Shown here: one piece after another, positions 8,659-17,715 of the stretch
Numbering within the stretch: position 1 is the first letter of the stretch
Layout of the letters: the number at the start of each line of letters is the position of its first letter
From: Nitrospira sp. CG24E
Lineage (GTDB): Bacteria; Nitrospirota; Nitrospiria; Nitrospirales; Nitrospiraceae
DNA length: 64,000 nt
Assembly: GCA_002869895.2 (NCBI GenBank)
Contig: NEWP02000011.1
Span: 18,241-82,240, forward strand
Direction: 5' to 3'
Translations under genes and position numbers: made by a program
Notes under the pieces: model-generated
The model's input: the letters and a program-made list of their open reading frames with translations, nothing else
What the model was told of the DNA's origin: nothing
Databases searched by the model: none

Positions 8659-9117
8659 TTACGTCTTTTCGACCTTTGCAGAAGAAGTTGGCTCGGGTTC
8701 CGTCGCTGACTCCCCTTTTGATTCTGCCGGATTTTCTTCCTCTAGGACATCGAACCAGGACACAAGCATCTCATCCCACCAGGCCTCATCGATCTCTTTC
8801 CCAGGATCACTGCCGAGAAACGCGACATCGTCCTTCGTGATATCGGGACCAACCAGCTGAGGCTGGAACTTCGCTCGTTCGATGACTTCTTTCGTAGCAT
8901 AGCCTCCGATGACCCAGGAATCCGGATCGGCGCGGCGGGATTTATATGCCTTGAGCCCGATCTTAAGATACATGAAGATCTGCTGCTGCACAGGATCCCC
9001 GACACCGGATTGCGTTAGACCTAAAGTCTTTTCAATCTTCTTGCGCCAATGCCGATCGTCGTACCGCGACGTAATCAATTGGAGCATGGTCCTTCCAATT
9101 TCAGCATCGAGCGGCAT
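8659..9117 (-). CDS. Hypothetical protein, 152 aa
   Basis: I do not recognise the family. The product is predicted cytosolic, charged, with several tryptophans in an EAWWDEMLVSWFDVLEEE stretch and a Glu/Ser/Pro-rich C-terminal tail. An AAGGAA motif precedes the ATG. It is the last gene of a minus-strand group that also holds two PEBP genes, which gives no strong functional hint. Confidence 0.6.
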   Translation of the reverse strand: MPLDAEIGRTMLQLITSRYDDRHWRKKIEKTLGLTQSGVGDPVQQQIFMYLKIGLKAYKSRRADPDSWVIGGYATKEVIERAKFQPQLVGPDITKDDVAFLGSDPGKEIDEAWWDEMLVSWFDVLEEENPAESKGESATEPEPTSSAKVEKT

Positions 9118-9150
9118 GATGATGTTTCCTTGTGTATTTCCGAACGGTTG

Positions 9151-9708
9151 CTACTTGCGTCCGTACAGTCCCGTGAACGAGGCCTTCGCGATGGCATTCT
9201 GATTCAGATAATACCCCACCATCGCCCCAGACGCCTCCGACTTCAACGGTAACTGATCCACCTTCAATGCGAAGCCCGTAAAAATGTAGCGGTGCGGTTT
9301 GTCGCCCTGCGGAGGACAGGGTCCGCCAAAACCAGGATGCCCGAAATCTGTCACGCTCTGGATCGCCCCTTGCGGCATACCGATGCTGTCCGATTTCCCC
9401 GCACCGGCAGGTAACGAATTGACGCTTGGGGGAATATTGAAAATGAGCCAATGCCACCATCCGCTGCCGGTAGGTGCATCCGGATCGTACACCGTCACGG
9501 CGAAACTCTTCGTGTCCTTCGGCGCGTTCGACCATTGCAGTTCCGGCGAGACGTTGCCACCGGTACAACCGAACCCGTTGAAGACGTGCTCGTTGCCGAT
9601 CGTGGCCATGTTCTTGATCGTCGGGCTGGTGAGCTGAAAATCAGCGGAACTGCTTACGCTAGGAAATGCTACAAACGCTAGTAAAATCACGCTCCATGCG
9701 AATCGCAT
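9151..9708 (-). CDS. YbhB/YbcL family (PEBP/Raf kinase inhibitor-like) protein, exported
   Basis: A cleavable signal peptide occupies about residues 1-22. The PEBP fold follows, with the ligand-pocket segments DPDAPTGSGWWHWLIFN and GPCPPQGDKPHRYIF. The family binds anions such as phosphate groups, but its bacterial role is not established. It forms a tandem pair with a cytosolic paralogue 78 bases upstream. The export signal distinguishes the two and suggests one acts in the periplasm. Confidence 0.88.
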   Translation of the reverse strand: MRFAWSVILLAFVAFPSVSSSADFQLTSPTIKNMATIGNEHVFNGFGCTGGNVSPELQWSNAPKDTKSFAVTVYDPDAPTGSGWWHWLIFNIPPSVNSLPAGAGKSDSIGMPQGAIQSVTDFGHPGFGGPCPPQGDKPHRYIFTGFALKVDQLPLKSEASGAMVGYYLNQNAIAKASFTGLYGRK

Positions 9709-9786
9709 AACCTATTCCTCTCCTTGTGCTATTCAATCTCCCACGATCTTCATCTCGCGGGTTTCCGTGCTCCGTAGGAGGAAATA

Positions 9787-10251
9787 TCACCGGCCCTTTT
9801 GATAGGTCCCCATCAACTGCGCCTCGCCGATAATGTGGCCTTGCATGGCCTCTTCCAGCTTGGCCTTGGTCGGTTGCTTCAAGTCAGCCAGCACGGTGTC
9901 GAGCACGTAAAGCTTATGGAAATAGCGGTGGCGGCCGATGGGTGGACAGGGTCCGCCGTAACCAGTTCGTCTCCAATCATTCACCCCTTCCATCGTTCCA
10001 TCGGGGAGCGTCTTCATGCCTTCTGGAAGCCAGCCATTCGTGGCCGGCAGATTATAGAGAACCCAGTGGACCCAGGTCATTTTCGGTGCAGCCGGGTCAG
10101 GGGCATCCGGATCATCGACAATCAGCGCAAGGCTCTTGGCACCAGCCGGGATATCCCTCCACTCCAGCGGAGGCGATATGTCTTTCCCTTCGCAGGTATA
10201 CAGCGTTGGAATGGCGCCCTGGTGGCTGAATGCCGTGGAAGTGATCCGCAT
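9787..10251 (-). CDS. YbhB/YbcL family (PEBP-like) protein, cytosolic
   Basis: The 154 residues begin directly with the PEBP domain (MRITSTAFSHQGAIP) and have no signal peptide. The pocket motifs DDPDAPDP, MTWVHWVLYN and GPCPPIGRHRYFHKLY are present. A strong AAGGAGG sits before the ATG. It is a diverged paralogue of the exported protein just downstream. Bacterial members have no agreed function. Confidence 0.9.
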   Translation of the reverse strand: MRITSTAFSHQGAIPTLYTCEGKDISPPLEWRDIPAGAKSLALIVDDPDAPDPAAPKMTWVHWVLYNLPATNGWLPEGMKTLPDGTMEGVNDWRRTGYGGPCPPIGRHRYFHKLYVLDTVLADLKQPTKAKLEEAMQGHIIGEAQLMGTYQKGR

Positions 10252-10399
10252 GCTACCCCTCCTTGCGAGCCAAAGCCGCCGCTACAGTCATGGTCGCAAT
10301 GAAACCACTGCGATCAATGCGGCGTGGCTCTGTCTCGCCCATGACATCGCCGGCTACTGCTCTCAGCCATCTGCTATTCCGCTCGTATCATCGACGCAG

Positions 10400-11767
10400 T
10401 TAGTTGCCCGCCACCATCATCTCTCCAAGCTTCACGGTCGGACTGGCAATGCGCCCGCGAAACACGAGATCGCTGCCGATCATCTCGATCCCTGCAAACA
10501 TATCTTTCAGATTGCCCGCAATCGTGATCTCTTCCACGGGATAAGCCAACTCGCCGCCTTCGATCCAAAACCCGGCGGCCCCCCGTGAATAATCACCGGT
10601 CACCATGTTGATGCCGAACCCGATGAGGTCCGTGACATACAGACCCTGCTTCACCGTCTTGATCATGTCTTGCGCTGTCTTCGACCCTGGTGCGAGATAG
10701 AAATTCGTGGGACCGACCGACGGATTTTCCCCGACACCGCGCGAGGCATTGCCGGTCGATGCGAACCCGAGCTTCCTCCCTGAGTAGGTATCGAGCAGGT
10801 AGCTCTTCAACACCCCTCGTTCTACCACTGTCGTCCTCCTAGTCGGCAGACCTTCTCCATCGAACGGTCGAGAGCCCAGCCCTCCGACCATTCGTCCATC
10901 GTCATAGATCGTCACGAATTCAGGGGCCAGCGGTTTGTCCAATAGGCCTGCCAAGAACGAGGCTCCTTTGTAGAGTGAGTAGCCTGACACCGCGCTGCAA
11001 AGATTCCCCATGAGACTTCCGGCCGCCTCGGAGTCAAAAACGACAGGAACTCGTTGGGTTGACACTTTCCTCGCTCCGAGCTTTCGCACTGTCCGCCGCG
11101 CCGCTTCCAATCCTACCGCCTCCGGGGAATCCAGCTTGGCAAATTTCCGCTGCACCGCATACCAAGAATCGCGCTGCATGGCTCCGCTCTCTGGATCGGT
11201 CGCAACAGGCGACACGGATATCGAGAAACTGGAACTCTGGTACTCCCCCAAGAATCCGTGACTGTTGCCCAGCACCACACGCCCCGAGGAGGAGTCGAAG
11301 TCGCCTCCCTCAGAGTTCGTCACGCGCTCGTCCGAAGACATGGCGGCAGCCTCTGCACGTTTGGCCAATTCGATCTGCTGTTCCGTATTCAGTCGGGTGG
11401 AATCGTAGAGATCCAAATCCGGCCTCTCCCCCGCCATCTGATCCACCGCCGGCAAGCCGGACACCGGATCTTCCACGACGGCCTTCGCGAGAATGCAGGT
11501 CTCGGCGACGAGTTGGTTCAAGGAATCCGCTGAGAAATCGGAGGTGGAGGTACTGGCGGAACGTTTCCCGACAAACACGCGTAAGCCGAGATGCTTCTCT
11601 CGCGCTTTCGTGAGGCGATCGACCGCGCCCAACCGGACTTGCACCGAAAAGGTTTCGCCGTCGGCAATAATGATGTCCGCTTCCGTCGCCCCGCTGAGCT
11701 TCGCCTTGGCCAAGAGATCCACGGCAAGCTGGCTATACCCCTCGCGCTGTTGTATTTGCTGACTCAT
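10400..11767 (-). CDS. pmbA: TldE/PmbA-type subunit of the TldD/TldE protease
   Basis: The 455 residues match the PmbA/TldE half of the heterodimeric TldD-TldE protease and lack the HExxxH zinc motif found in TldD. A conserved LGNSHGFLGEYQSSS stretch and the C-terminal domain typical of the family are present. In other bacteria the pair degrades or matures small peptides, for example microcin B17 and CcdA. The ATG overlaps the tldD stop by four bases, which fits equal production of both subunits. Confidence 0.9.
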   Translation of the reverse strand: MSQQIQQREGYSQLAVDLLAKAKLSGATEADIIIADGETFSVQVRLGAVDRLTKAREKHLGLRVFVGKRSASTSTSDFSADSLNQLVAETCILAKAVVEDPVSGLPAVDQMAGERPDLDLYDSTRLNTEQQIELAKRAEAAAMSSDERVTNSEGGDFDSSSGRVVLGNSHGFLGEYQSSSFSISVSPVATDPESGAMQRDSWYAVQRKFAKLDSPEAVGLEAARRTVRKLGARKVSTQRVPVVFDSEAAGSLMGNLCSAVSGYSLYKGASFLAGLLDKPLAPEFVTIYDDGRMVGGLGSRPFDGEGLPTRRTTVVERGVLKSYLLDTYSGRKLGFASTGNASRGVGENPSVGPTNFYLAPGSKTAQDMIKTVKQGLYVTDLIGFGINMVTGDYSRGAAGFWIEGGELAYPVEEITIAGNLKDMFAGIEMIGSDLVFRGRIASPTVKLGEMMVAGN

Positions 11768-13194
11768 CCTTGCGTCCCGCCTACTGTGATTTCGTCGATT
11801 CGAATGGTCGGCAGACCGACGCCCACCGGAACGGACTGCCCTTCCTTGCCACAGGTACCGATGCCCTCGTCGAGTTTGAGGTCGTGCCCGACCATCGAGA
11901 CTTTGGTGAGAATCTCTGGACCGCTACCGATCAATGTGGCCCCCTTGACCGGCCTCGTCACCTTTCCTCCCTCGATCAAGTAGGCTTCGCTGGCGGAAAA
12001 TACGAACTTCCCGTTGGTGATATCCACCTGTCCGCCACCGAACGACACGGCATACAGCCCGTGATCGACCGAACGGATGATCTCTTCAGGGTCTGATGTC
12101 CCAGCCAACATAAAGGTATTCGTCATTCTCGGCAGCACCACGCTTTGATAACTTTCTCGCCGCCCATTGCCGGTCACAGGAATACCCATCAGGCGCGCAT
12201 TTAACTTATCGGTAATATAGCCCCGCAGAATTCCATGCTCGATGAGCACCGTACGACCAGTCGGGGTCCCTTCATCATCCATGTTGAGCGAGCCCCGCCG
12301 GCCCGGCAACGTTCCATCATCGACAATCGTACAGACGTCGGACGCCACTCGTTTACCGAGGAGATGGGAGAATGCTGAGGTTTTCTTGCGATTGAAGTCC
12401 GCCTCCAGGCCATGGCCAATGGCTTCGTGCAACAAAATCCCCGGCCACCCTCCGCCCAACACGACCGGCATGACACCGGCCGGCGCTTCCACGGCAGAGA
12501 GATTGAGAATCGCTTCTCGTGCCGCTTCTCGTGCAAACCTCAGATACCGATCACCCTCGTGATAGAACTCAAACCCGACTCGGCCGCCACCGCCGAACGA
12601 GCCGGATTGGCGTTGGCCGTTCTCTTCGGCAATACAGGTCACTTGCAGCCTCGACAGTGGCTGCACATCCCCGATCAGCGTCCCATCCGAGGCGGCAACC
12701 ATCACCACCTTATATTCCGTGTTAAACGAGGCCATGACATTCTTGATGCGTGGGTCGTATCGACGCGCCTCAGCATCGATCGCATTCAGTAGGGACACGC
12801 GATCTGCCGTGGCGACTTCAGCTTGTGCCCGTTCGATCGGATAGAGATCTCGCGTTGGGCACTGGCGGACAGGTACCGGAACCGCATCGGCCCCACTCGG
12901 TGAATTGGCGATATATCTGGCTGTATCGGCCGCGAGTTCAAGCGCCGGTTTTGTCAATTCATCCGAATAGGCAAAACCGGTTTTCTCCCCCGCTGTCGCT
13001 CGTATCCCTACCCCCTGCGACACACTTTTCGTCGCCCGCTTAACGAGAGATTCTTCCATCGAGACCGATTCCGACACGCAGGACTCGAAGTAGAGATCTG
13101 CATAGTCAACAGCACGAACTTTGACTCGCCCAAGCGCCCCAATCACATCTCCTTCAGTCAGACCAAAGGACGTCAGCTGAACAAGTTCACCCAT
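11764..13194 (-). CDS. tldD: TldD metalloprotease subunit
   Basis: The zinc motif HEAIGH (H256, E257, H261 from the ATG at 13194) is within the LLHEAIGHGLEAD segment typical of TldD. The length of 476 residues is usual. The frame continues upstream to a TTG at 13260, but that start would add 22 unrelated residues. The ATG at 13194 has a GAGGA motif and begins at the domain. The gene is translationally coupled to tldE. Its substrate in this organism is unknown. Confidence 0.92.
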   Translation of the reverse strand: MGELVQLTSFGLTEGDVIGALGRVKVRAVDYADLYFESCVSESVSMEESLVKRATKSVSQGVGIRATAGEKTGFAYSDELTKPALELAADTARYIANSPSGADAVPVPVRQCPTRDLYPIERAQAEVATADRVSLLNAIDAEARRYDPRIKNVMASFNTEYKVVMVAASDGTLIGDVQPLSRLQVTCIAEENGQRQSGSFGGGGRVGFEFYHEGDRYLRFAREAAREAILNLSAVEAPAGVMPVVLGGGWPGILLHEAIGHGLEADFNRKKTSAFSHLLGKRVASDVCTIVDDGTLPGRRGSLNMDDEGTPTGRTVLIEHGILRGYITDKLNARLMGIPVTGNGRRESYQSVVLPRMTNTFMLAGTSDPEEIIRSVDHGLYAVSFGGGQVDITNGKFVFSASEAYLIEGGKVTRPVKGATLIGSGPEILTKVSMVGHDLKLDEGIGTCGKEGQSVPVGVGLPTIRIDEITVGGTQG

Positions 13195-13318
13195 GGTTGA
13201 TAGATCCTCGCGATGGCTGGCATACAAATAGACGGGGAAGTATAGCTGATCGATTTCCAAAGGCGCAATGAGAATTCATCCAACTCTTCGCTTTTACAGG
13301 AGTTTTACGAAAAATAAT

Positions 13319-13347
13319 TTGACATTCCTTCTCCTCATCAGTAGACT
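13319..13347 (+). promoter_or_regulatory. Promoter of the uppS operon
   Basis: TTGACA (13319-13324) and TAGACT (13342-13347) are separated by 17 bases and lie 56 bases before uppS. This probably drives uppS-cdsA-dxr-rseP-proS. Confidence 0.6.
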
Positions 13348-13402
13348 TTGGCCACCTACCATACGACCCCTGTGAAAGGGAATCTTTACCGACAGTACTT
13401 TT

Positions 13403-14188
13403 ATGGACACAAAAGACTTGCCGTCCGTAGATCAGCTATCCATCGAAGAGCTAACCGCAAAACTCGAACCAGACCTCTTACCCAAGCACATCGCTATTAT
13501 CATGGATGGCAATGGACGCTGGGCAGAAATGCAACATCTCTCGCGCGTTGCCGGCCATCAGGAAGGGATCAAGTCTGTCCGGGAGATGATCACGGTCTGT
13601 TTGGAGCTCGGCATCAACGCCCTCACAATTTACGCGTTTTCACAGGAAAATTGGAACCGTCCCGTTCAGGAAATTTCCTCGCTCATGGGTTTGCTCGAGT
13701 ACTACCTCTCGACGGAACGAGCCAAACTCATTGAGCAGGGCGTCCGGTTACGCACAATCGGTCGACTGGACTCTCTCCCGGCATCTGCTCTCCAATGGGT
13801 TCGGACTGCCGAACAGGAAACTTCCCACCTCGACAGACTACATCTCACAGTCGCCCTTAGCTATGGAGGCCGGGCTGAAATCGTAGACGCGGTGCGCGAA
13901 CTCCTGCATGAAGCACAAGACGGAAATCTTCGACCGGACGACGTGGACGAGTCCCGTATTCAACACTATCTGTACACCCATGAACTGCCCGACCCGGACC
14001 TGTTGATTCGCACCAGCGGCGAAACGCGAATCAGTAACTTTCTCCTCTGGCAACTCGCCTATACCGAACTCTATTTCACGCCAACCCTGTGGCCCGACTT
14101 CCGCCGCCGTGAACTCTTGCTGGCCTTGCTGGAATACCAGCGACGCGAACGGCGATTCGGTCGCGTACTCAGCACCGTTTCTACATAG
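13403..14188 (+). CDS. uppS: Undecaprenyl diphosphate synthase (isoprenyl transferase)
   Basis: The cis-prenyltransferase signature IIMDGNGRWAE (catalytic D35) and the C-terminal DLLIRTSGETRISNFLLWQ motif are intact. The enzyme extends farnesyl diphosphate with isopentenyl units to the C55 lipid carrier for peptidoglycan and lipopolysaccharide. A non-conserved N-terminal extension of about 25 residues precedes the domain. It heads a classical cluster with cdsA, dxr, rseP and proS, and its stop overlaps the cdsA start by one base. Confidence 0.95.
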   Translation: MDTKDLPSVDQLSIEELTAKLEPDLLPKHIAIIMDGNGRWAEMQHLSRVAGHQEGIKSVREMITVCLELGINALTIYAFSQENWNRPVQEISSLMGLLEYYLSTERAKLIEQGVRLRTIGRLDSLPASALQWVRTAEQETSHLDRLHLTVALSYGGRAEIVDAVRELLHEAQDGNLRPDDVDESRIQHYLYTHELPDPDLLIRTSGETRISNFLLWQLAYTELYFTPTLWPDFRRRELLLALLEYQRRERRFGRVLSTVST

Positions 14189-15084
14189 TGGTCGACCTCA
14201 ACCTCTCCATGCAGGAATATAAAACCACCGGCCAACAGCAGGCTGACCCAACTCCGGTAACCGCGCCTCGGTTCGATCCACGTCGGATCTATACCATTCT
14301 GGTCCTGGCCCCGCTCGTGTATGCCGTCATTCGCTACCTCCCGCCCCTCGCATTTTCCGGTGTCGTGGTGCTGGCTGGATCACTCGCCCTCTTCGAGTTC
14401 TACCGAATATGCTTCGGCGAGCGTGGTCACGCATGGCTGACGGGAATCGGCATGACAGGATTCACCGCTGTGATTCTTGGAACACACAGGCCGGAGATCA
14501 TCGGTCCAGCCCTCCTGGCCACACTAGTCTGTATCATTTCGGTCCCACTCTTTAGCCGCTCGCCCCTCGAACAGAGCCTGAAGGATGGAGCCCTCACCCT
14601 GTTTGGCGTTCTCTACCTGGGCCTCACGCTCGGTACGCTCTCCATGACGAGGCTCCTACCAGAGGGAGAATGGCTGATCTTCTTCCTTCTACTGGTAACC
14701 TGGGCTTCCGATACCGTCGCATACTATGTCGGCACACTTTTCGGACGGCATCCCTTGGCTCCCAGAATCAGTCCTAAAAAAACCGTTGAGGGCTTGGTCG
14801 GCGGCTTAATTGGTGCCATAATCGTCGCGTATATCGCTCGTTGGTGGTTTCTCCCCGATCTATCAGGTCTTGACTGTCTGGTCCTGGCTGTCCTGTTGAC
14901 CGTGACAGGCCTCTGGGGTGACCTGACTGAATCAGTTATGAAACGCAGTGTCGGCATGAAGGACTCCGGCGGAATCCTGCCAGGCCATGGCGGTATGCTT
15001 GACCGTCTGGATAGTCTCTTGTTCGCCGCCCCTGCCTTCTACTACTATGTAACCTTGGCAAGCCGGCTACGTGTCAGTGAGTGA
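14188..15084 (+). CDS. cdsA: Phosphatidate cytidylyltransferase
   Basis: The C-terminal CdsA signature is present (SVMKRSVGMKDSGGILPGHG followed by GMLDRLDS). Several transmembrane segments lie between about residues 35 and 250. The enzyme makes CDP-diacylglycerol for phospholipid synthesis and would supply PgsA encoded at 34 kb. The start is a GTG overlapping the uppS stop. An in-frame ATG at 14209 is an alternative that would shorten the protein by seven residues. Confidence 0.93.
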   Translation: MVDLNLSMQEYKTTGQQQADPTPVTAPRFDPRRIYTILVLAPLVYAVIRYLPPLAFSGVVVLAGSLALFEFYRICFGERGHAWLTGIGMTGFTAVILGTHRPEIIGPALLATLVCIISVPLFSRSPLEQSLKDGALTLFGVLYLGLTLGTLSMTRLLPEGEWLIFFLLLVTWASDTVAYYVGTLFGRHPLAPRISPKKTVEGLVGGLIGAIIVAYIARWWFLPDLSGLDCLVLAVLLTVTGLWGDLTESVMKRSVGMKDSGGILPGHGGMLDRLDSLLFAAPAFYYYVTLASRLRVSE

Positions 15085-15094
15085 AGGAGCGCCT

Positions 15095-16255
15095 ATGAAA
15101 ACCATCGCTATTCTCGGATCTACAGGGTCGATCGGAACCAACACCCTCGATATTGTGGAACGGTTTCCAGAAGAGTTTCGCGTCGCAGGGCTGACTGCCG
15201 GCTGCAACGATGAAAAACTTGAGGACCAGATCCGTCTGTTCAAACCCCGCATGGTAGCCCTCTCGGATGCTTCTGCTGCTGCCAGGCTCCGGCAACGTTG
15301 TACAGATCTGCCCGTCGAAATCTTATCTGGAGAAGAGGGCTTGGTTCAGGTGGCTACGGCTCCGGAAGCGGAACTTGTCATCTCCGCTATCGTCGGTGGA
15401 GCCGGTCTTGTGCCGACCCTTGCGGCAATTAGAAGCGGGAAACAAATCGCCTTGGCCAATAAAGAGCCGATGGTCATGGCCGGAAAACTGATGCAGGACG
15501 AGGCGCGGCGGCATGGCGTTCGTATCTTCCCAGTCGATAGCGAACACAGCGCGATCTTCCAGTCATTGGAGGGTCATCGCAAGGAGGATGTCCGCCGATT
15601 GATCTTAACCGCTTCCGGAGGGGCTCTCTGGACCCTGGGCCGGGAGGAGTTGCAGGATGTCACACCGGAGCGGGCACTCCAACATCCTAACTGGAAAATG
15701 GGCGCCAAAATCACGATCGATTCCGCTACCCTGATGAACAAGGGGCTCGAAGTCGTCGAGGCCCGGTGGCTCTTCGACATCCCTGAATCCCAGATCGAGG
15801 TTATGATCCACCGGGAAAGCATCATTCACTCTCTGGTAGAATATCAGGACCGTTCAATGATCGCACAGTTGGGATTGCCGGATATGAGAACGCCTATTTC
15901 TTACGCCATGCACCACCCGGGACGACTGCCACTCGATCTCCCTTCCTTGGATCTCACGGAAATCGCAAAATTGACCTTCTGCAAACCGGATCATGAACGG
16001 TTTCCCTGTTTGAGCCTCGGATATGAGTCACTCCGCATCGGTGGTACGATGCCTGCCACAATGAATGCTGCGAACGAAATCGCGGTCGATGCATTCTTAA
16101 ATGGCGGCATCCGGTTTAGCAACATTGTAGAAATCATCCGCAGCACGATGGACGACCACAGCCCCAGAGAGATCGAAACGTTGGAAGACGCGCTGGAGGC
16201 AGATCGCTGGGCCAGGGAAAAAGCCGAATCGCTGGTCGTATCGTTAGCACCCTAG
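15095..16255 (+). CDS. dxr: 1-deoxy-D-xylulose 5-phosphate reductoisomerase
   Basis: The N-terminal NADPH motif AILGSTGSIGTNTLDIV, the catalytic region PVDSEHSAIFQSLEGH and the substrate loop with NKGLEVVEARWLF identify Dxr of the MEP isoprenoid pathway. The enzyme feeds the same isoprenoid pool used by uppS and hpnD. An earlier in-frame start at 15071 overlaps cdsA. I chose the ATG at 15095 because an AAGGAG motif precedes it and it begins at the conserved domain. The product is 386 residues. Confidence 0.95.
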   Translation: MKTIAILGSTGSIGTNTLDIVERFPEEFRVAGLTAGCNDEKLEDQIRLFKPRMVALSDASAAARLRQRCTDLPVEILSGEEGLVQVATAPEAELVISAIVGGAGLVPTLAAIRSGKQIALANKEPMVMAGKLMQDEARRHGVRIFPVDSEHSAIFQSLEGHRKEDVRRLILTASGGALWTLGREELQDVTPERALQHPNWKMGAKITIDSATLMNKGLEVVEARWLFDIPESQIEVMIHRESIIHSLVEYQDRSMIAQLGLPDMRTPISYAMHHPGRLPLDLPSLDLTEIAKLTFCKPDHERFPCLSLGYESLRIGGTMPATMNAANEIAVDAFLNGGIRFSNIVEIIRSTMDDHSPREIETLEDALEADRWAREKAESLVVSLAP

Positions 16256-16278
16256 GTCTACACGAAGGAGCATACACC

Positions 16279-17673
16279 GTGTTCATGGCATTCACCTGGT
16301 CCCCCGATACCATCTGGTTGTTGTTACAGAAGGCGTGGTGGTTCCTGATCGTTCTGGGCGTGCTCGTCGCATTCCATGAACTCGGGCATTTCTTGGCCGC
16401 CCGCTGGGTCGGTGTGAAGGTTCTTAAGTTTTCACTGGGGTTCGGACCAAAAATTTTCGGCCGCCAGATGGGTGAGACCGAATATCTCCTCTCCGCCATT
16501 CCACTCGGTGGCTATGTCAAACTGTTCGGCGAAGATGAAGCAGAGGCAACCACACAGGAGGATCGTGCACGATCGTTTGCGCATAAGAGCCTATGGGGCA
16601 AAGTACTGATCGTCGCCGCAGGACCCGGGTTCAACTTCATTCTGGCCTATTTTATTTTTGCCGGGTGGCTTGCAACCGGTGCGCCACTACCCATTCCGAC
16701 ATTTCAGGATCTCACACCGGATATCGAAGCCATGGCCCCCGGCTCTCCCGCCGACACCGCAGGCATCCAGGTCGGAGACCGTATCAGCCGGATCAACGGA
16801 CAGGACATTTCAACACGGGGGGAACTGTTCGACGCCGTGGCAAAGAGTAAAGGGCAGGCGCTCACCCTCGAGATCAAGCGGGGCGAGCAGATCAAGACGC
16901 TGACGGTTACACCCTCAGCCGCCCCAGGACCACAGGCCGCTGGACAGGAGCCGGGATACTACCTCGGTGTGGAAGAAGCACCTCCGCTCGTCACCTCGGT
17001 CGCGCAAAATTCCCCTGCGGCGAAAGCTGGGCTTGAAGCCGGAGACCATGTGGTCAAGATCGGAAACCAGACGATCCATACATGGTCCCAGATGACCGGT
17101 ATTGTGAAAGAAAGTCCCAACCGCGAGCTGCCGATAGAGGTGTTGCGCGAAGGGCGTCGAGTCTCGCTGACCGTGACACCCTCCGCTGAAAAGACAACGG
17201 TCAACGGTCAGTCGGTCGAAGTCGGCAAGATCGGAATTGCAGGACCCGGCGGCCGTTCGATCATGCGCTCGAGCACCCCTCTGCTGTCGCTCTATGACGG
17301 CTTTAGAGCCACATGGGGCTTGACCGAGCTGACCATCGTCGGTCTCTACAAGATGATCGTGGGAGACATCTCTAGCAAAAATATCGGCGGCCCGCTGACA
17401 ATCGCCAATATATCCGGAGAAGCTGCGGCGCAAGGAGCCTCCAATGTCATCTATCTCATCGCCATTTTGAGTATCAATTTGGGCGTCCTTAACTTGCTCC
17501 CCATTCCCATTCTCGATGGAGGGCATCTGTTATTTTTCTTGATAGAGGGTATTCTCAGGAAACCTCTCGGCGAACGACAAAGAGAACTTGCACAACAGGC
17601 AGGCCTCGTACTATTGGTGGGAGTCATGATCTTTGCCTTTTGGAACGACCTTGAGCGGATCTTCATCCGTTAG
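16279..17673 (+). CDS. rseP: RIP metalloprotease RseP (site-2 protease)
   Basis: The zinc motif HELGH (H33, E34, H37) lies in the first membrane segment, and the second motif ILDGGHLLFF is near the C terminus. Two PDZ domains lie between them (about residues 145-215 and 240-320). Site-2 proteases cleave anti-sigma factors or signal peptide remnants inside the inner membrane. The GTG at 16279 has a GAAGGAG motif at ideal spacing, better than for the ATG two codons later. Confidence 0.93.
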   Translation: MFMAFTWSPDTIWLLLQKAWWFLIVLGVLVAFHELGHFLAARWVGVKVLKFSLGFGPKIFGRQMGETEYLLSAIPLGGYVKLFGEDEAEATTQEDRARSFAHKSLWGKVLIVAAGPGFNFILAYFIFAGWLATGAPLPIPTFQDLTPDIEAMAPGSPADTAGIQVGDRISRINGQDISTRGELFDAVAKSKGQALTLEIKRGEQIKTLTVTPSAAPGPQAAGQEPGYYLGVEEAPPLVTSVAQNSPAAKAGLEAGDHVVKIGNQTIHTWSQMTGIVKESPNRELPIEVLREGRRVSLTVTPSAEKTTVNGQSVEVGKIGIAGPGGRSIMRSSTPLLSLYDGFRATWGLTELTIVGLYKMIVGDISSKNIGGPLTIANISGEAAAQGASNVIYLIAILSINLGVLNLLPIPILDGGHLLFFLIEGILRKPLGERQRELAQQAGLVLLVGVMIFAFWNDLERIFIR

Positions 17674-17715
17674 CAGATGCCACAACCCCTCTCAAGATCA
17701 CTCTATCCATAGCCC

